This document shows positions 1 through 9,949 of a stretch of 64,000 bases of DNA, piece after piece. The position numbers and the translations under genes are program-made. Every line of letters starts with the position of its first letter. Positions within the stretch are counted from its first letter, which is position 1. The notes below the pieces were generated by a model that searched no databases, was not told where the DNA came from, and worked only from the letters and a program-made list of their open reading frames with translations. Origin of the DNA: Bartonella tamiae Th239 (GTDB lineage Bacteria > Pseudomonadota > Alphaproteobacteria > Rhizobiales > Rhizobiaceae); the NCBI RefSeq assembly GCF_000278275.1, contig NZ_JH725147.1:732849-796848 (forward strand), in the 5' to 3' direction.

Positions 1-850
1 TAAATATATTTTCATCTATTTTTAATTTTAAAAGTTTACGGTTTTTACAAATAAAATCATAATTTTCAACAATCCGTCTTTTAAAGGCCCATTCAAATTC
101 CGGAGCTATGTGTGCAATCATTGCTGCAACCAATATTGTAAAAACAGATTTCTCTTTTTTTGGGCGTATATCCCAATGACCGCCAGAAACTCTATACGAA
201 TAGGCTAATTTAGGCTTATAATATAATTCACCAAATTGAAACATAAAGGGTACAATCGTATTATCTATAAGAAAAGGTACGGATGCTAATTTTTTAATTT
301 GACTACTAGAAAGCTGATTACGAAAAACAAATGTCCCAGAATGGGCATAATTTTTACAAATAAAGTCATATCTATTGACTATACCCTCATGAAGTTTATT
401 GTCATTAATATCAACATAATTGGCTATTTGTAGCTTATTAGGAAATCTATACTCAAAGTTGAATACTACAGAACTTATAGAGTCATCATTATCCATGATT
501 TCAATAGCATCTTTAGAAAATTCTTTGCTTAAGCAATAGTCATCACCATCAAACAAACAAAAATATTTTCCAGATATATTTTTTAGAGCGCATTCATTGA
601 AGTTCTTAATTCTTTCCATTAATGGGATTTCAATTTGAGGATCCCGTTGTTGAACAATTAATTTAATTATATCAGGATATTGACTTTTCCATCTTAGAAA
701 TTTTTCATTTGTACCGTCATCAGAACCATCATCACTGACTATAACTTCGTAAATACATATAAGATCTTGGTTAAAAATACTTTCTAATACAGCATCAATT
801 TCATTACACTGATTATAACATAAAAATATAAAAATATAAAACTCATTTTA
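1..850 (-). pseudogene. GT2-family glycosyltransferase, frameshifted start, runs off the window
   Basis: Read on the minus strand, one frame stays open from about 847 to the left edge. It encodes a GT-A fold family 2 glycosyltransferase: a CYNQ start of the nucleotide-binding strand, then VSDDGSDDGT, then the metal-binding FDGDDY motif. It should transfer a sugar from a nucleotide sugar onto a surface glycan. The frame has no usable start: an in-frame TAA lies at 848-850, and the ATG at 844-846 is one base out of frame and runs into a stop after about 20 codons. Sequence upstream (850-1080) also encodes plausible peptide in shifted frames leading toward the next GT2 relic. The two may therefore be halves of one decayed two-domain glycosyltransferase. 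The C-terminus lies outside the window. Confidence 0.6.
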
Positions 851-1082
851 ATCAGAGTGTTTCCATCTATTTTTTTAAAAGGAATAAACTTAAATAAATA
901 ATAAATTTTATCATCATAGTTTGTAATATATTCTTTAGAACACAATATATTTTTATTTAATTCTTTATTAGTTACATTATTTTTTTGGTAATTTTCTCTA
1001 TGAATTTGTTTGATTTTTCATCTAAAAATTGAGTTATATAAGCAATTTCGTTGATTTCTTTTTTCTTATCATTTATTTTTAT

Positions 1083-1849
1083 TTAAAATATCGAAGAAAA
1101 TAACTTTTCAAGATATTCACGAGCATAAAATAAAAAATTTACAATAATATCTTTTTGGACTTCATCCAAACCCGTATAAATACCTTTGTGATCAATTTCA
1201 TATACAGTATTAGTGACGTTTTTGTAGTAACCTTTACCTTTATTTAAATGCCAACAATTTCTAAATTTATCACCTCTTATAGTTTTTTCATAGTCCGTAC
1301 CAATATAATTTTTAAGATTTTCAATATCATGTTGGTTATAATAATTGCGAAAAAAAATTGCAGATGAGTGAGTAAGAGGACAGTATACAGATGTTTTAAG
1401 ATCATAATCAGTAATAGAACTTTGAACAGTAGTTAAACCCAATTCTTCGCCAGTAATCGAAAGCATCATGGTATTTGTTGCATAAAGACGATAATTCTCA
1501 TGGGATGTTAAGAATTTTAAAGCTTCGTCAATGTGGTTTTGTGCCAACCAATAATCATCAGAGTCAAGGACCCTCTAAAATGGCGTTGTTAACAATTCGC
1601 ATCCTCGAAGCACACAGTACCTAAATAACGCATATTCTTTTTATTTTGATAAAAGAAAATTTTTTTCAGGCAATTATTGTCAATATTCTTTTACGATAAA
1701 TTGGCTACCATCTGTCGAACAATCATCAATAACAATAACTATAAAAGAATAATCGGTTTGCTGATTTAAGATAGAGTCAATAGCACATTTTATAACGTGT
1801 GCTTTATTGTATACAGCCATATAATGGTCAGTTTATAATCTAATTTCAT
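1083..1849 (-). pseudogene. GT2-family glycosyltransferase, multiply frameshifted
   Basis: An ATG at 1847-1849 begins MKLDYKLTII. One base is then missing, and the next frame continues MAVYNKAHVIKCAIDSIL and VIVIDDCSTDGS, the classic N-terminus of a family 2 glycosyltransferase. That frame stops near 1690. After a disrupted stretch, the frame beginning LDSDDYW (metal-binding DxD region) continues to 1083. All the pieces of one GT2 domain are therefore present, but in at least three frames, so the gene is dead unless the assembly is wrong. It lies just downstream of the FdtC-like gene in the same orientation, consistent with a former polysaccharide operon. Its substrate cannot be told. Confidence 0.75.
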
Positions 1850-1901
1850 TTATGGTTAGCCTTTAATATGATAAGATACTTTTATGCTTGATATTGCAAG
1901 A

Positions 1902-2378
1902 TTACGAACCTTTAATATCATTATATTTAATTATTCGAGCTGGATTACCCACAACAATTGCATTATCAGGAATATTTTTTGTAACAACACTTCCAGCACC
2001 TACCATGGCATATTTGCCTATTGTTATGCCTGGTAATATAGTTGCATTTGCACCGATGCTCGCACCTTCATCTAATATTGTCGTAAGAAATTTATCAGGA
2101 TAACATTTTGATCTTGGAAAAATATCATTACAAAACGTCGCATTAGGTCCTATAAAAACATTGCTAGCTATGCGAATTCCGTCCCATAATTGTACACCGC
2201 ATTTTACAGTGACATTATCACCAATGATAACATCATTTTCAATAAAAACATGATCACAAATATTGCAATTTTTTCCAATCTTTGCGTCTTTTAATATATG
2301 AACAAAAGCCCAAATATTTGTATCTTCACCTATATTAAAAGTTTCACATATTGCTGCATCATGTACAAAATAAGACAT
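1902..2378 (-). CDS. Hexapeptide-repeat sugar N-acetyltransferase (FdtC/WlbB-like)
   Basis: This is a left-handed beta-helix acyltransferase of about 158 residues. Imperfect hexapeptide repeats run through most of it (for example [17 protein letters not shown] and [20 protein letters not shown]), followed by the usual NPARII tail. Proteins of this size and pattern transfer acetyl from acetyl-CoA to an amino sugar nucleotide in O-antigen or S-layer glycan synthesis. The nearby FdtA makes the dTDP-3-keto-6-deoxyhexose needed for a 3-amino sugar, which suggests an FdtC-like step. The matching aminotransferase (FdtB) is not in the window. The ATG at 2378 is preferred because a GGAG lies nine bases upstream; a TTG two codons earlier is too close to it. 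Confidence 0.8.
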   Translation of the reverse strand: MSYFVHDAAICETFNIGEDTNIWAFVHILKDAKIGKNCNICDHVFIENDVIIGDNVTVKCGVQLWDGIRIASNVFIGPNATFCNDIFPRSKCYPDKFLTTILDEGASIGANATILPGITIGKYAMVGAGSVVTKNIPDNAIVVGNPARIIKYNDIKGS

Positions 2379-2488
2379 AATCAATAACTCCGTTAATTTA
2401 AATTTTGTATATATTTACATAAATTTGATAAAAGCAGGACGCAATTACAATTAGTTATAAAACTAATTAAATTCATTATTTAAAATTA

Positions 2489-4099
2489 TTAAGTAGTAAT
2501 TTGTTTTATTTTATCTATGTCTATTTTGTAGTCACAATGTGGATATCTTACATCAATATCTCCTTGTACTTGACCAGTAATAATGATCAAATCAAAACCA
2601 ATAAATTCTGCAATAATTTTCCAAAATGACATATTATTAAATGGGTGGTCAGGATAAAAAATGACAACTTTAATATGAGGTGAACACCATAATAGATTAG
2701 TCATAGCTGCACCAGTAGGCCCCATGATGACTTTAGCCTTTGAGAAAAACAATACCTGATCAAGAAAAGATAAATTTTGTGTTTCTATGATTTCGTAACC
2801 ACTATCAATTAGATGTTTTTCAATGATATTTTCGTTAAGTACTAATCGTGCACCAAATTTTCGCGGGATATAAATTTTATTTAATGTTTGAGTTTTAGAT
2901 GAATTTTCGTTTTCCACATATTTTAATATTTTTTTTCTTAATGAGTTTAAGATAACATCTGGAAATATGGTAACATTATTATCACTAATCTTGTTATAAG
3001 TATTAGCAGCCAACGTAATATCTGATAAATAATACAATTTATTTACTAATATTTTTTTACCACCATCTATTTTAATAATTTTTCTATTTTTTACGTTAAT
3101 AATATCAATCATTTTGTAAATATTTTCATGCAAATCGTTAGATACTATTATAGGAACATTGTCTGGAAAAATATTATTGTCTTCTATATAAGATAATTTA
3201 GCTAAAACTTCAAAAATAAAATGAAAATAATTGTGATTATATTCTTTTGTTAAGTGAATACCTTCTTTGATAACAATATTTGATTCTTCAATATTTTTGA
3301 TTATTAATTTTTCTTTAAAAAAACCATGATGCATCAAATCTTTTATAGGATCACCATAAATATCTTTTATTTGATATGAATAAAATAGCTCATCATTTAT
3401 GACATGTTTATTATCAAAAAAAATATCAGCGGTGCCCGATATAATTTTAACATTATTGAATATAGCATAATAAGGCATATTATAGTTAAAAAAAGGATTT
3501 TTCAGATAAAATTTACATTCTTTATCTAAAAATGTTTCTTTTTTTAGAAAAGTATAATTAATATTATTCTCTTCTAGATATGAAATACCATTTTTTAAAT
3601 TACATAAATTAAAATTAACAATTTTTTGAAAATCTTCGAAAAGATTTGGTTTAAAAAATTCAATATCATTATTATTTTTAATATTAAATTCTTCCATAAG
3701 TCCTAAAAGATAACTTTTATGTTTAGGAACATGATTTGATAATAATTCAAATAATACTTTCGGTTTTATTAAAGAATTTGTATTTATTCCCCTTTTTTCA
3801 CCAATAACTAAGTAATGTAATAAAGGATTAGAATTCGGTTTATTGATAAGATAATAAGATCTATACCATTCTGAATCAAATAAATCGCAAGGATTAATAT
3901 TTTTTTTAAATCCTACTTTCTTATAATGCTTCCATATATTTGTGTTTTTTTCTATAGGAAACCCTTTTTCAAGGCATTTTTCTCGGTAATTGCCGAGCTC
4001 TAAAATGCGTTTAGCATTTGTAATTGCTCGATAGGTCCTTATTAAAGATGACGGCGATAGAAAAAATCCAATTTTTTTTTGAATTGATTTAAGATTCAC
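2489..4099 (-). CDS. GT61-family (DUF563) glycosyltransferase, full-length copy
   Basis: This 536-residue protein has two visible parts. The N-terminal region contains a DSEWYRSYYL...NPLLHYLVIGEKRG stretch, a module often found at the front of surface-glycan glycosyltransferases. The C-terminal half (about residues 285-520) is the GT61/DUF563 catalytic domain, with NYFHFIFEVLAKL, IYIPRKFGARLVLNE and GPTGAAMTNLLWC. It probably adds a sugar to lipopolysaccharide or capsule at the cytoplasmic face. The start is a GTG at 4097-4099 with AAGG six bases upstream. Only this copy is complete: the tandem repeat that begins at 3245 duplicates the first ~280 codons twice more without the catalytic domain. 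The acceptor and donor are unknown. Confidence 0.8.
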   Translation of the reverse strand: MNLKSIQKKIGFFLSPSSLIRTYRAITNAKRILELGNYREKCLEKGFPIEKNTNIWKHYKKVGFKKNINPCDLFDSEWYRSYYLINKPNSNPLLHYLVIGEKRGINTNSLIKPKVLFELLSNHVPKHKSYLLGLMEEFNIKNNNDIEFFKPNLFEDFQKIVNFNLCNLKNGISYLEENNINYTFLKKETFLDKECKFYLKNPFFNYNMPYYAIFNNVKIISGTADIFFDNKHVINDELFYSYQIKDIYGDPIKDLMHHGFFKEKLIIKNIEESNIVIKEGIHLTKEYNHNYFHFIFEVLAKLSYIEDNNIFPDNVPIIVSNDLHENIYKMIDIINVKNRKIIKIDGGKKILVNKLYYLSDITLAANTYNKISDNNVTIFPDVILNSLRKKILKYVENENSSKTQTLNKIYIPRKFGARLVLNENIIEKHLIDSGYEIIETQNLSFLDQVLFFSKAKVIMGPTGAAMTNLLWCSPHIKVVIFYPDHPFNNMSFWKIIAEFIGFDLIIITGQVQGDIDVRYPHCDYKIDIDKIKQITT

Positions 4100-4266
4100 T
4101 TAGTACCTTTTAAAGTTTATAGTATCATTGGTCAGTATGTTGATATCAAATTTAATCGTTTTAATGTTAAAATACACCCTACTTTATAATTAAATAAAAA
4201 AGAGGGAATCATAATCAGTTAATATAATAAACGGATTTAATTTAAAATTACATTTGCAAACGTTAA

Positions 4267-4722
4267 TTAATTTTTTGAGATGTTTAAAGCGGAGGATATT
4301 TTTAAAAATTCATCATATTCACGAATATAGTCTGATTCTTTATAAAAATCATTTGCAATAACTAATAAGACAGCATCATCAGAAAATTTTTTCATAGTAC
4401 GCCAAACTAACCCTTCAATAAGTAATCCTTGTTGCCGTGAAGATAATGTGTATGTTTCTTGTTTGTTTTCATATTCACAAATAATGTCTACACTACCAGA
4501 TATAGCGATTAAAACTTGTTTCAAATTTTTGTGTGCATGATGTCCACGCGTAATATTGGGTTGAATACCATAAATGTAATACATACGTTTCATATCAAAA
4601 GGGATTTGTTTCATTTCCTCTAATGCAACCAAAAATCCTTTTTCATTTCCAATAGCTTGAAAATTAAGTAACTTTACACATGTTGAAAATTTTTCATTTT
4701 TATTTTTATTTAAAATATTCAT
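4267..4722 (-). CDS. fdtA: FdtA/QdtA-type dTDP-4-keto-6-deoxyglucose 3,4-ketoisomerase, copy 1
   Basis: This 151-residue single-domain cupin belongs to the WxcM-like/FdtA family. The RGHHAHK motif (about residues 59-65) supplies the catalytic histidines, and the glycine-rich strands around it are well kept. Enzymes of this family move the keto group of dTDP-4-keto-6-deoxyglucose from C4 to C3, the step before 3-amination in making 3-amino-3,6-dideoxyhexoses such as Fuc3NAc or Qui3NAc. FdtA and QdtA differ in product stereochemistry, and I cannot separate them by eye. The gene ends 167 bp before the GT61 gene in the same orientation, so cotranscription is plausible. Its start has AGGA 11 bases upstream. 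The protein is identical to copies 2 and 3. Confidence 0.82.
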   Translation of the reverse strand: MNILNKNKNEKFSTCVKLLNFQAIGNEKGFLVALEEMKQIPFDMKRMYYIYGIQPNITRGHHAHKNLKQVLIAISGSVDIICEYENKQETYTLSSRQQGLLIEGLVWRTMKKFSDDAVLLVIANDFYKESDYIREYDEFLKISSALNISKN

Positions 4723-5031
4723 CTATTTATTTTTCCTATTGGCAATATTTAATTTGATTCAAATGTTTAAAGTAGTTGAATTAATTATCGCTTAAATAAT
4801 TAAGATACTATTTTTTTAGAGTTAATAAAAAACAAAAAAATAAATTTTATCAGTACCATCATTCTTATTATTTTAAAAAAATAAGACGGATAAATTTTAT
4901 TTTTTTAATTTTTGAATTAGTAAACTAACAGCCATATTGTATAAAGTATGTTGTTATGTTTACGATGTATAAATATTGAAAATTGATTAAAAATAACTTC
5001 TTGCCCTTCAGTAATTTTTTTCTAAAAGACT

Positions 5032-5934
5032 TCAGTTCATTGTGAAAAGTGGCTTGGTTTGTCTGAACAGTTTGTAGTGTTTTGTTAAGTGAATACCTTC
5101 TTTGATAACAATATTTGATTCTTCAATATTTTTGATTATTAATTTTTCTTTAAAAAAACCATGATGCATCAAATCTTTTATAGGATCACCATAAATATCT
5201 TTTATTTGATATGAATAAAATAGCTCATCATTTATGACATGTTTATTATCAAAAAAAATATCAGCGGTGCCCGATATAATTTTAACATTATTGAATATAG
5301 CATAATAAGGCATATTATAGTTAAAAAAAGGATTTTTCAGATAAAATTTACATTCTTTATCTAAAAATGTTTCTTTTTTTAGAAAAGTATAATTAATATT
5401 ATTCTCTTCTAGATATGAAATACCATTTTTTAAATTACATAAATTAAAATTAACAATTTTTTGAAAATCTTCGAAAAGATTTGGTTTAAAAAATTCAATA
5501 TCATTATTATTTTTAATATTAAATTCTTCCATAAGTCCTAAAAGATAACTTTTATGTTTAGGAACATGATTTGATAATAATTCAAATAATACTTTCGGTT
5601 TTATTAAAGAATTTGTATTTATTCCCCTTTTTTCACCAATAACTAAGTAATGTAATAAAGGATTAGAATTCGGTTTATTGATAAGATAATAAGATCTATA
5701 CCATTCTGAATCAAATAAATCGCAAGGATTAATATTTTTTTTAAATCCTACTTTCTTATAATGCTTCCATATATTTGTGTTTTTTTCTATAGGAAACCCT
5801 TTTTCAAGGCATTTTTCTCGGTAATTGCCGAGCTCTAAAATGCGTTTAGCATTTGTAATTGCTCGATAGGTCCTTATTAAAGATGACGGCGATAGAAAAA
5901 ATCCAATTTTTTTTTGAATTGATTTAAGATTCAC
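5032..5934 (-). pseudogene. GT61 glycosyltransferase, C-terminally truncated duplicate 1
   Basis: The first ~284 codons are identical to the complete gene at 2489-4099. At the repeat junction (5080) the frame runs into the leader of the preceding repeat unit and ends after a foreign tail (HYKLFRQTKPLFTMN). The whole GT61 catalytic domain is lost, so no transferase activity is expected. The start codon and ribosome binding site are intact, so a 300-residue protein could still be made. Whether it interferes with the complete enzyme is unknown. Confidence 0.88.
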
Positions 5935-6101
5935 TTAGTACCTTTTAAAGTTTATAGTATCATTGGTCAGTATGTTGATATCAAATTTAATCGTTTTAAT
6001 GTTAAAATACACCCTACTTTATAATTAAATAAAAAAGAGGGAATCATAATCAGTTAATATAATAAACGGATTTAATTTAAAATTACATTTGCAAACGTTA
6101 A

Positions 6102-6557
6102 TTAATTTTTTGAGATGTTTAAAGCGGAGGATATTTTTAAAAATTCATCATATTCACGAATATAGTCTGATTCTTTATAAAAATCATTTGCAATAACTAA
6201 TAAGACAGCATCATCAGAAAATTTTTTCATAGTACGCCAAACTAACCCTTCAATAAGTAATCCTTGTTGCCGTGAAGATAATGTGTATGTTTCTTGTTTG
6301 TTTTCATATTCACAAATAATGTCTACACTACCAGATATAGCGATTAAAACTTGTTTCAAATTTTTGTGTGCATGATGTCCACGCGTAATATTGGGTTGAA
6401 TACCATAAATGTAATACATACGTTTCATATCAAAAGGGATTTGTTTCATTTCCTCTAATGCAACCAAAAATCCTTTTTCATTTCCAATAGCTTGAAAATT
6501 AAGTAACTTTACACATGTTGAAAATTTTTCATTTTTATTTTTATTTAAAATATTCAT
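6102..6557 (-). CDS. fdtA: FdtA/QdtA-type sugar 3,4-ketoisomerase, copy 2
   Basis: The translation is identical to the copy at 4267-4722, including the RGHHAHK cupin motif, and the upstream leader is the same. The gene is complete with its own start and ribosome binding site, so it should give active enzyme. It differs from copy 1 only in what follows downstream: a truncated rather than a complete GT61 gene. Extra copies would raise enzyme dose for the dTDP-3-keto-6-deoxyhexose branch if all are transcribed; this is inference. Confidence 0.82.
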   Translation of the reverse strand: MNILNKNKNEKFSTCVKLLNFQAIGNEKGFLVALEEMKQIPFDMKRMYYIYGIQPNITRGHHAHKNLKQVLIAISGSVDIICEYENKQETYTLSSRQQGLLIEGLVWRTMKKFSDDAVLLVIANDFYKESDYIREYDEFLKISSALNISKN

Positions 6558-6866
6558 CTATTTATTTTTCCTATTGGCAATATTTAATTTGATTCAAATG
6601 TTTAAAGTAGTTGAATTAATTATCGCTTAAATAATTAAGATACTATTTTTTTAGAGTTAATAAAAAACAAAAAAATAAATTTTATCAGTACCATCATTCT
6701 TATTATTTTAAAAAAATAAGACGGATAAATTTTATTTTTTTAATTTTTGAATTAGTAAACTAACAGCCATATTGTATAAAGTATGTTGTTATGTTTACGA
6801 TGTATAAATATTGAAAATTGATTAAAAATAACTTCTTGCCCTTCAGTAATTTTTTTCTAAAAGACT

Positions 6867-7769
6867 TCAGTTCATTGTGAAAAGTGGCTTGGTTTGTCTT
6901 AACAGTTTGTAGTATTTTGTTAAGTGAATACCTTCTTTGATAACAATATTTGATTCTTCAATATTTTTGATTATTAATTTTTCTTTAAAAAAACCATGAT
7001 GCATCAAATCTTTTATAGGATCACCATAAATATCTTTTATTTGATATGAATAAAATAGCTCATCATTTATGACATGTTTATTATCAAAAAAAATATCAGC
7101 GGTGCCCGATATAATTTTAACATTATTGAATATAGCATAATAAGGCATATTATAGTTAAAAAAAGGATTTTTCAGATAAAATTTACATTCTTTATCTAAA
7201 AATGTTTCTTTTTTTAGAAAAGTATAATTAATATTATTCTCTTCTAGATATGAAATACCATTTTTTAAATTACATAAATTAAAATTAACAATTTTTTGAA
7301 AATCTTCGAAAAGATTTGGTTTAAAAAATTCAATATCATTATTATTTTTAATATTAAATTCTTCCATAAGTCCTAAAAGATAACTTTTATGTTTAGGAAC
7401 ATGATTTGATAATAATTCAAATAATACTTTCGGTTTTATTAAAGAATTTGTATTTATTCCCCTTTTTTCACCAATAACTAAGTAATGTAATAAAGGATTA
7501 GAATTCGGTTTATTGATAAGATAATAAGATCTATACCATTCTGAATCAAATAAATCGCAAGGATTAATATTTTTTTTAAATCCTACTTTCTTATAATGCT
7601 TCCATATATTTGTGTTTTTTTCTATAGGAAACCCTTTTTCAAGGCATTTTTCTCGGTAATTGCCGAGCTCTAAAATGCGTTTAGCATTTGTAATTGCTCG
7701 ATAGGTCCTTATTAAAGATGACGGCGATAGAAAAAATCCAATTTTTTTTTGAATTGATTTAAGATTCAC
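6867..7769 (-). pseudogene. GT61 glycosyltransferase, C-terminally truncated duplicate 2
   Basis: Same structure as the truncated copy at 5032-5934: intact start, about 284 native codons, then a foreign tail read from the adjoining leader. The tail is YYKLLRQTKPLFTMN here instead of HYKLFRQ, because of the two base differences at 6900 and 6914. The catalytic GT61 domain is absent, so it should be inactive as a transferase. Confidence 0.88.
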
Positions 7770-7936
7770 TTAGTACCTTTTAAAGTTTATAGTATCATTG
7801 GTCAGTATGTTGATATCAAATTTAATCGTTTTAATGTTAAAATACACCCTACTTTATAATTAAATAAAAAAGAGGGAATCATAATCAGTTAATATAATAA
7901 ACGGATTTAATTTAAAATTACATTTGCAAACGTTAA

Positions 7937-8392
7937 TTAATTTTTTGAGATGTTTAAAGCGGAGGATATTTTTAAAAATTCATCATATTCACGAATATAG
8001 TCTGATTCTTTATAAAAATCATTTGCAATAACTAATAAGACAGCATCATCAGAAAATTTTTTCATAGTACGCCAAACTAACCCTTCAATAAGTAATCCTT
8101 GTTGCCGTGAAGATAATGTGTATGTTTCTTGTTTGTTTTCATATTCACAAATAATGTCTACACTACCAGATATAGCGATTAAAACTTGTTTCAAATTTTT
8201 GTGTGCATGATGTCCACGCGTAATATTGGGTTGAATACCATAAATGTAATACATACGTTTCATATCAAAAGGGATTTGTTTCATTTCCTCTAATGCAACC
8301 AAAAATCCTTTTTCATTTCCAATAGCTTGAAAATTAAGTAACTTTACACATGTTGAAAATTTTTCATTTTTATTTTTATTTAAAATATTCAT
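7937..8392 (-). CDS. fdtA: FdtA/QdtA-type sugar 3,4-ketoisomerase, copy 3
   Basis: Third copy, identical in protein sequence to those at 4267 and 6102 and carried on the last repeat unit. Its upstream leader (8393-8749) runs straight into the truncated end of the IS3-family relic. A promoter for the whole array would have to lie in this leader or come from the IS remnant. No clear promoter is visible by eye because the region is almost pure AT. Confidence 0.82.
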   Translation of the reverse strand: MNILNKNKNEKFSTCVKLLNFQAIGNEKGFLVALEEMKQIPFDMKRMYYIYGIQPNITRGHHAHKNLKQVLIAISGSVDIICEYENKQETYTLSSRQQGLLIEGLVWRTMKKFSDDAVLLVIANDFYKESDYIREYDEFLKISSALNISKN

Positions 8393-8775
8393 CTATTTAT
8401 TTTTCCTATTGGCAATATTTAATTTGATTCAAATGTTTAAAGTAGTTGAATTAATTATCGCTTAAATAATTAAGATACTATTTTTTTAGAGTTAATAAAA
8501 AACAAAAAAATAAATTTTATCAGTACCATCATTCTTATTATTTTAAAAAAATAAGACGGATAAATTTTATTTTTTTAATTTTTGAATTAGTAAACTAACA
8601 GCCATATTGTATAAAGTATGTTGTTATGTTTACGATGTATAAATATTGAAAATTGATTAAAAATAACTTCTTGCCCTTCAGTAATTTTTTTCTAAAAGAC
8701 TTCAGTTCATTGTGAAAAGTGGCTTGGTTTGTCTGAACAGTTTGTAGTGTTTTGTTAAGTGAATTTGCGTCTTGA

Positions 8776-9614
8776 TCACGCTGTCATTATTATGGTTTCC
8801 AACGCTTTGAAGTATGCCATATCCAGTATTATCGCTACCAAGCGATGAATGTGGATTTCTGGTATTGCAAAAGTTAGATATCGGCCAATGCCAGCACGTG
8901 CCTTAGCAACGCTCTTATAGGTATGGAGATAAACCTCCTCATATTTGACTGTTTCAAAATCGCTCAACAAAGGCATTGTGGCGTCACGCGCCCTTGCCAT
9001 CCATTGAGATAGCGATTTGCGCGTTCTGTAGTACTGCCGTGAAGTCTATCGACGTCAATTGTGAGTCTTGGTTGGTATTGAATATGTCGGGTTTACCATA
9101 ACGCGCAAGTGCTTCCTTAACGACGCTCACCTATGCAAAAAGCGGCTACCATTGTCATTGACCGCCACAAAGACAAAACCCTTCGACTAAACCAGTCCAC
9201 AACGACACAAAGATAAAAAAACCACAGGCTATGGGAATATAGCTGATGTCCATCGCCCAGACCTGATTAAGCCATGTCACAGCCAGATGACGCAGCAGAT
9301 AGGGATAGACTTTATGAGCAGAAGTTGGCTTCGAGGTATTAGACCGTCGCGGTATATCGCTTCTATCCCTATTTTCTTCATTTGCGTGGCGACATCTAGT
9401 TGCCCGACTTCCATCTTTCGCTTTTCAAAGCCCTTGCAACATTCAGCTTCTCGCAAACGGATATTCGATATTCAAAATGGAGTTCGTCAATTCGGCGTAT
9501 CAGTGCCAAATCACCATCTGATACATGGCACGGGGAATGGTAAAGACTGCCACGGCTGAAACCTAAAAGCTTAGATTGGCGTGAGATCGATAGTTTGTGT
9601 TCAGGGTCAATCAT
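8776..9614 (-). pseudogene. IS3-family transposase OrfB, frameshifted
   Basis: The start (MIDPEHKLSISRQSKLLG...SRGSLYH) is the typical N-terminus of an IS3-family OrfB, and its ATG overlaps the orfA stop. After about 50 codons the frame is lost. Later pieces are readable in other frames: EALARYGKPDIFNT...TAVLQNAQIAISM near 9000-9120, and the C-terminal VKYEEVYLHTYKSV...IGRYLTF at 8776-8990. These are the parts of the DDE integrase domain around the second acidic residue and the conserved end. Several substitutions hit normally invariant positions. Confidence 0.82.
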
Positions 9615-9908
9615 TTCTTTGCACTCAGCAATCCCGCCGTGTTGAACGCCCCTGATAAAAAATCATTCTCTAAAGTCAGCTCCCCAATCTTGGCATAAAG
9701 CGTCTTCACATCAACGCTGGGCGCGCACTGTTCTGCCTTGGCTTCATGACCAAATATGAAAGTCGCCTTCTCAAGAAGCTGATCTTTCCATTGCTTGATC
9801 TGGTTTGCGTGTACGTCAAAGTGGTGAAAGAATCCAATAAGGTTTTCTTGCCCCTGATTGCAGTAGGGGGTACTTTCGCTTAAAAGCTGCGCTATGGAAT
9901 GCAGACAT
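9611..9908 (-). pseudogene. IS3-family OrfA (helix-turn-helix), frameshifted
   Basis: The ATG at 9906-9908 opens MSAFHSAAFKRK, the usual OrfA beginning. The frame is then lost and resumes as HFDVHANQIKQWKDQLLE and VDVKTLYAKIGELTLENDF, which are the helix-turn-helix and leucine-zipper parts of IS3-family OrfA. It ends at a TGA overlapping the orfB ATG, the arrangement used for programmed frameshifting in intact elements. The gene is not functional. Confidence 0.75.
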
Positions 9909-9949
9909 TGATGTTTTTATCAATTAGCGCTTGTCTGAAACAGTCTACA

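Larger units (their letters stand above)
3245..8764. repeat. Three tandem copies of a 1835-bp block plus a 15-bp start of a fourth
   Basis: The copies are 3245-5079, 5080-6914 and 6915-8749, followed by the first 15 bases of another unit at 8750-8764. Each holds the 5' half of the GT61 gene, its promoter side, a complete fdtA and about 350 bp of AT-rich leader without a gene. The units look almost identical. I see base differences only at 6900 (G to T) and 6914 (G to A), both at the end of the middle copy. The shared sequence ttttgttaagtgaat marks every junction (3245, 5080, 6915, 8750), so the array could have arisen by recombination at this 15-bp direct repeat. The near-identity means the event is recent or the copies are being homogenised. 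Confidence 0.93.
8765..9949 (-). mobile_element. Decayed IS3-family insertion sequence, left end missing
   Basis: Relics of orfA and orfB are present in the order and overlap usual for IS3-family elements. The orfA-side end is visible near 9930-9949, where the minus strand reads TGTAGACTGTTTCAGACAAG, a good match to an IS3-type terminal repeat. No matching inverted repeat is seen on the left: only 11 bp separate the orfB stop from the tandem array, so that end was lost at the rearrangement junction. The element has several frameshifts and cannot transpose. A short look-alike, ttgtctgaacagtttgtag, lies just left of each repeat junction and may be a stray end of another copy. Confidence 0.8.

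Noticed and set aside
3245-8764. The regular repeats as a CRISPR array or phage concatemer
   Set aside because: Units are 1.8 kb and carry whole sugar-pathway genes, with no short repeats, spacers or cas genes.
9287-9559. A plus-strand gene inside the IS relic
   Set aside because: It is the antisense of the frameshifted transposase, with no coding support of its own.
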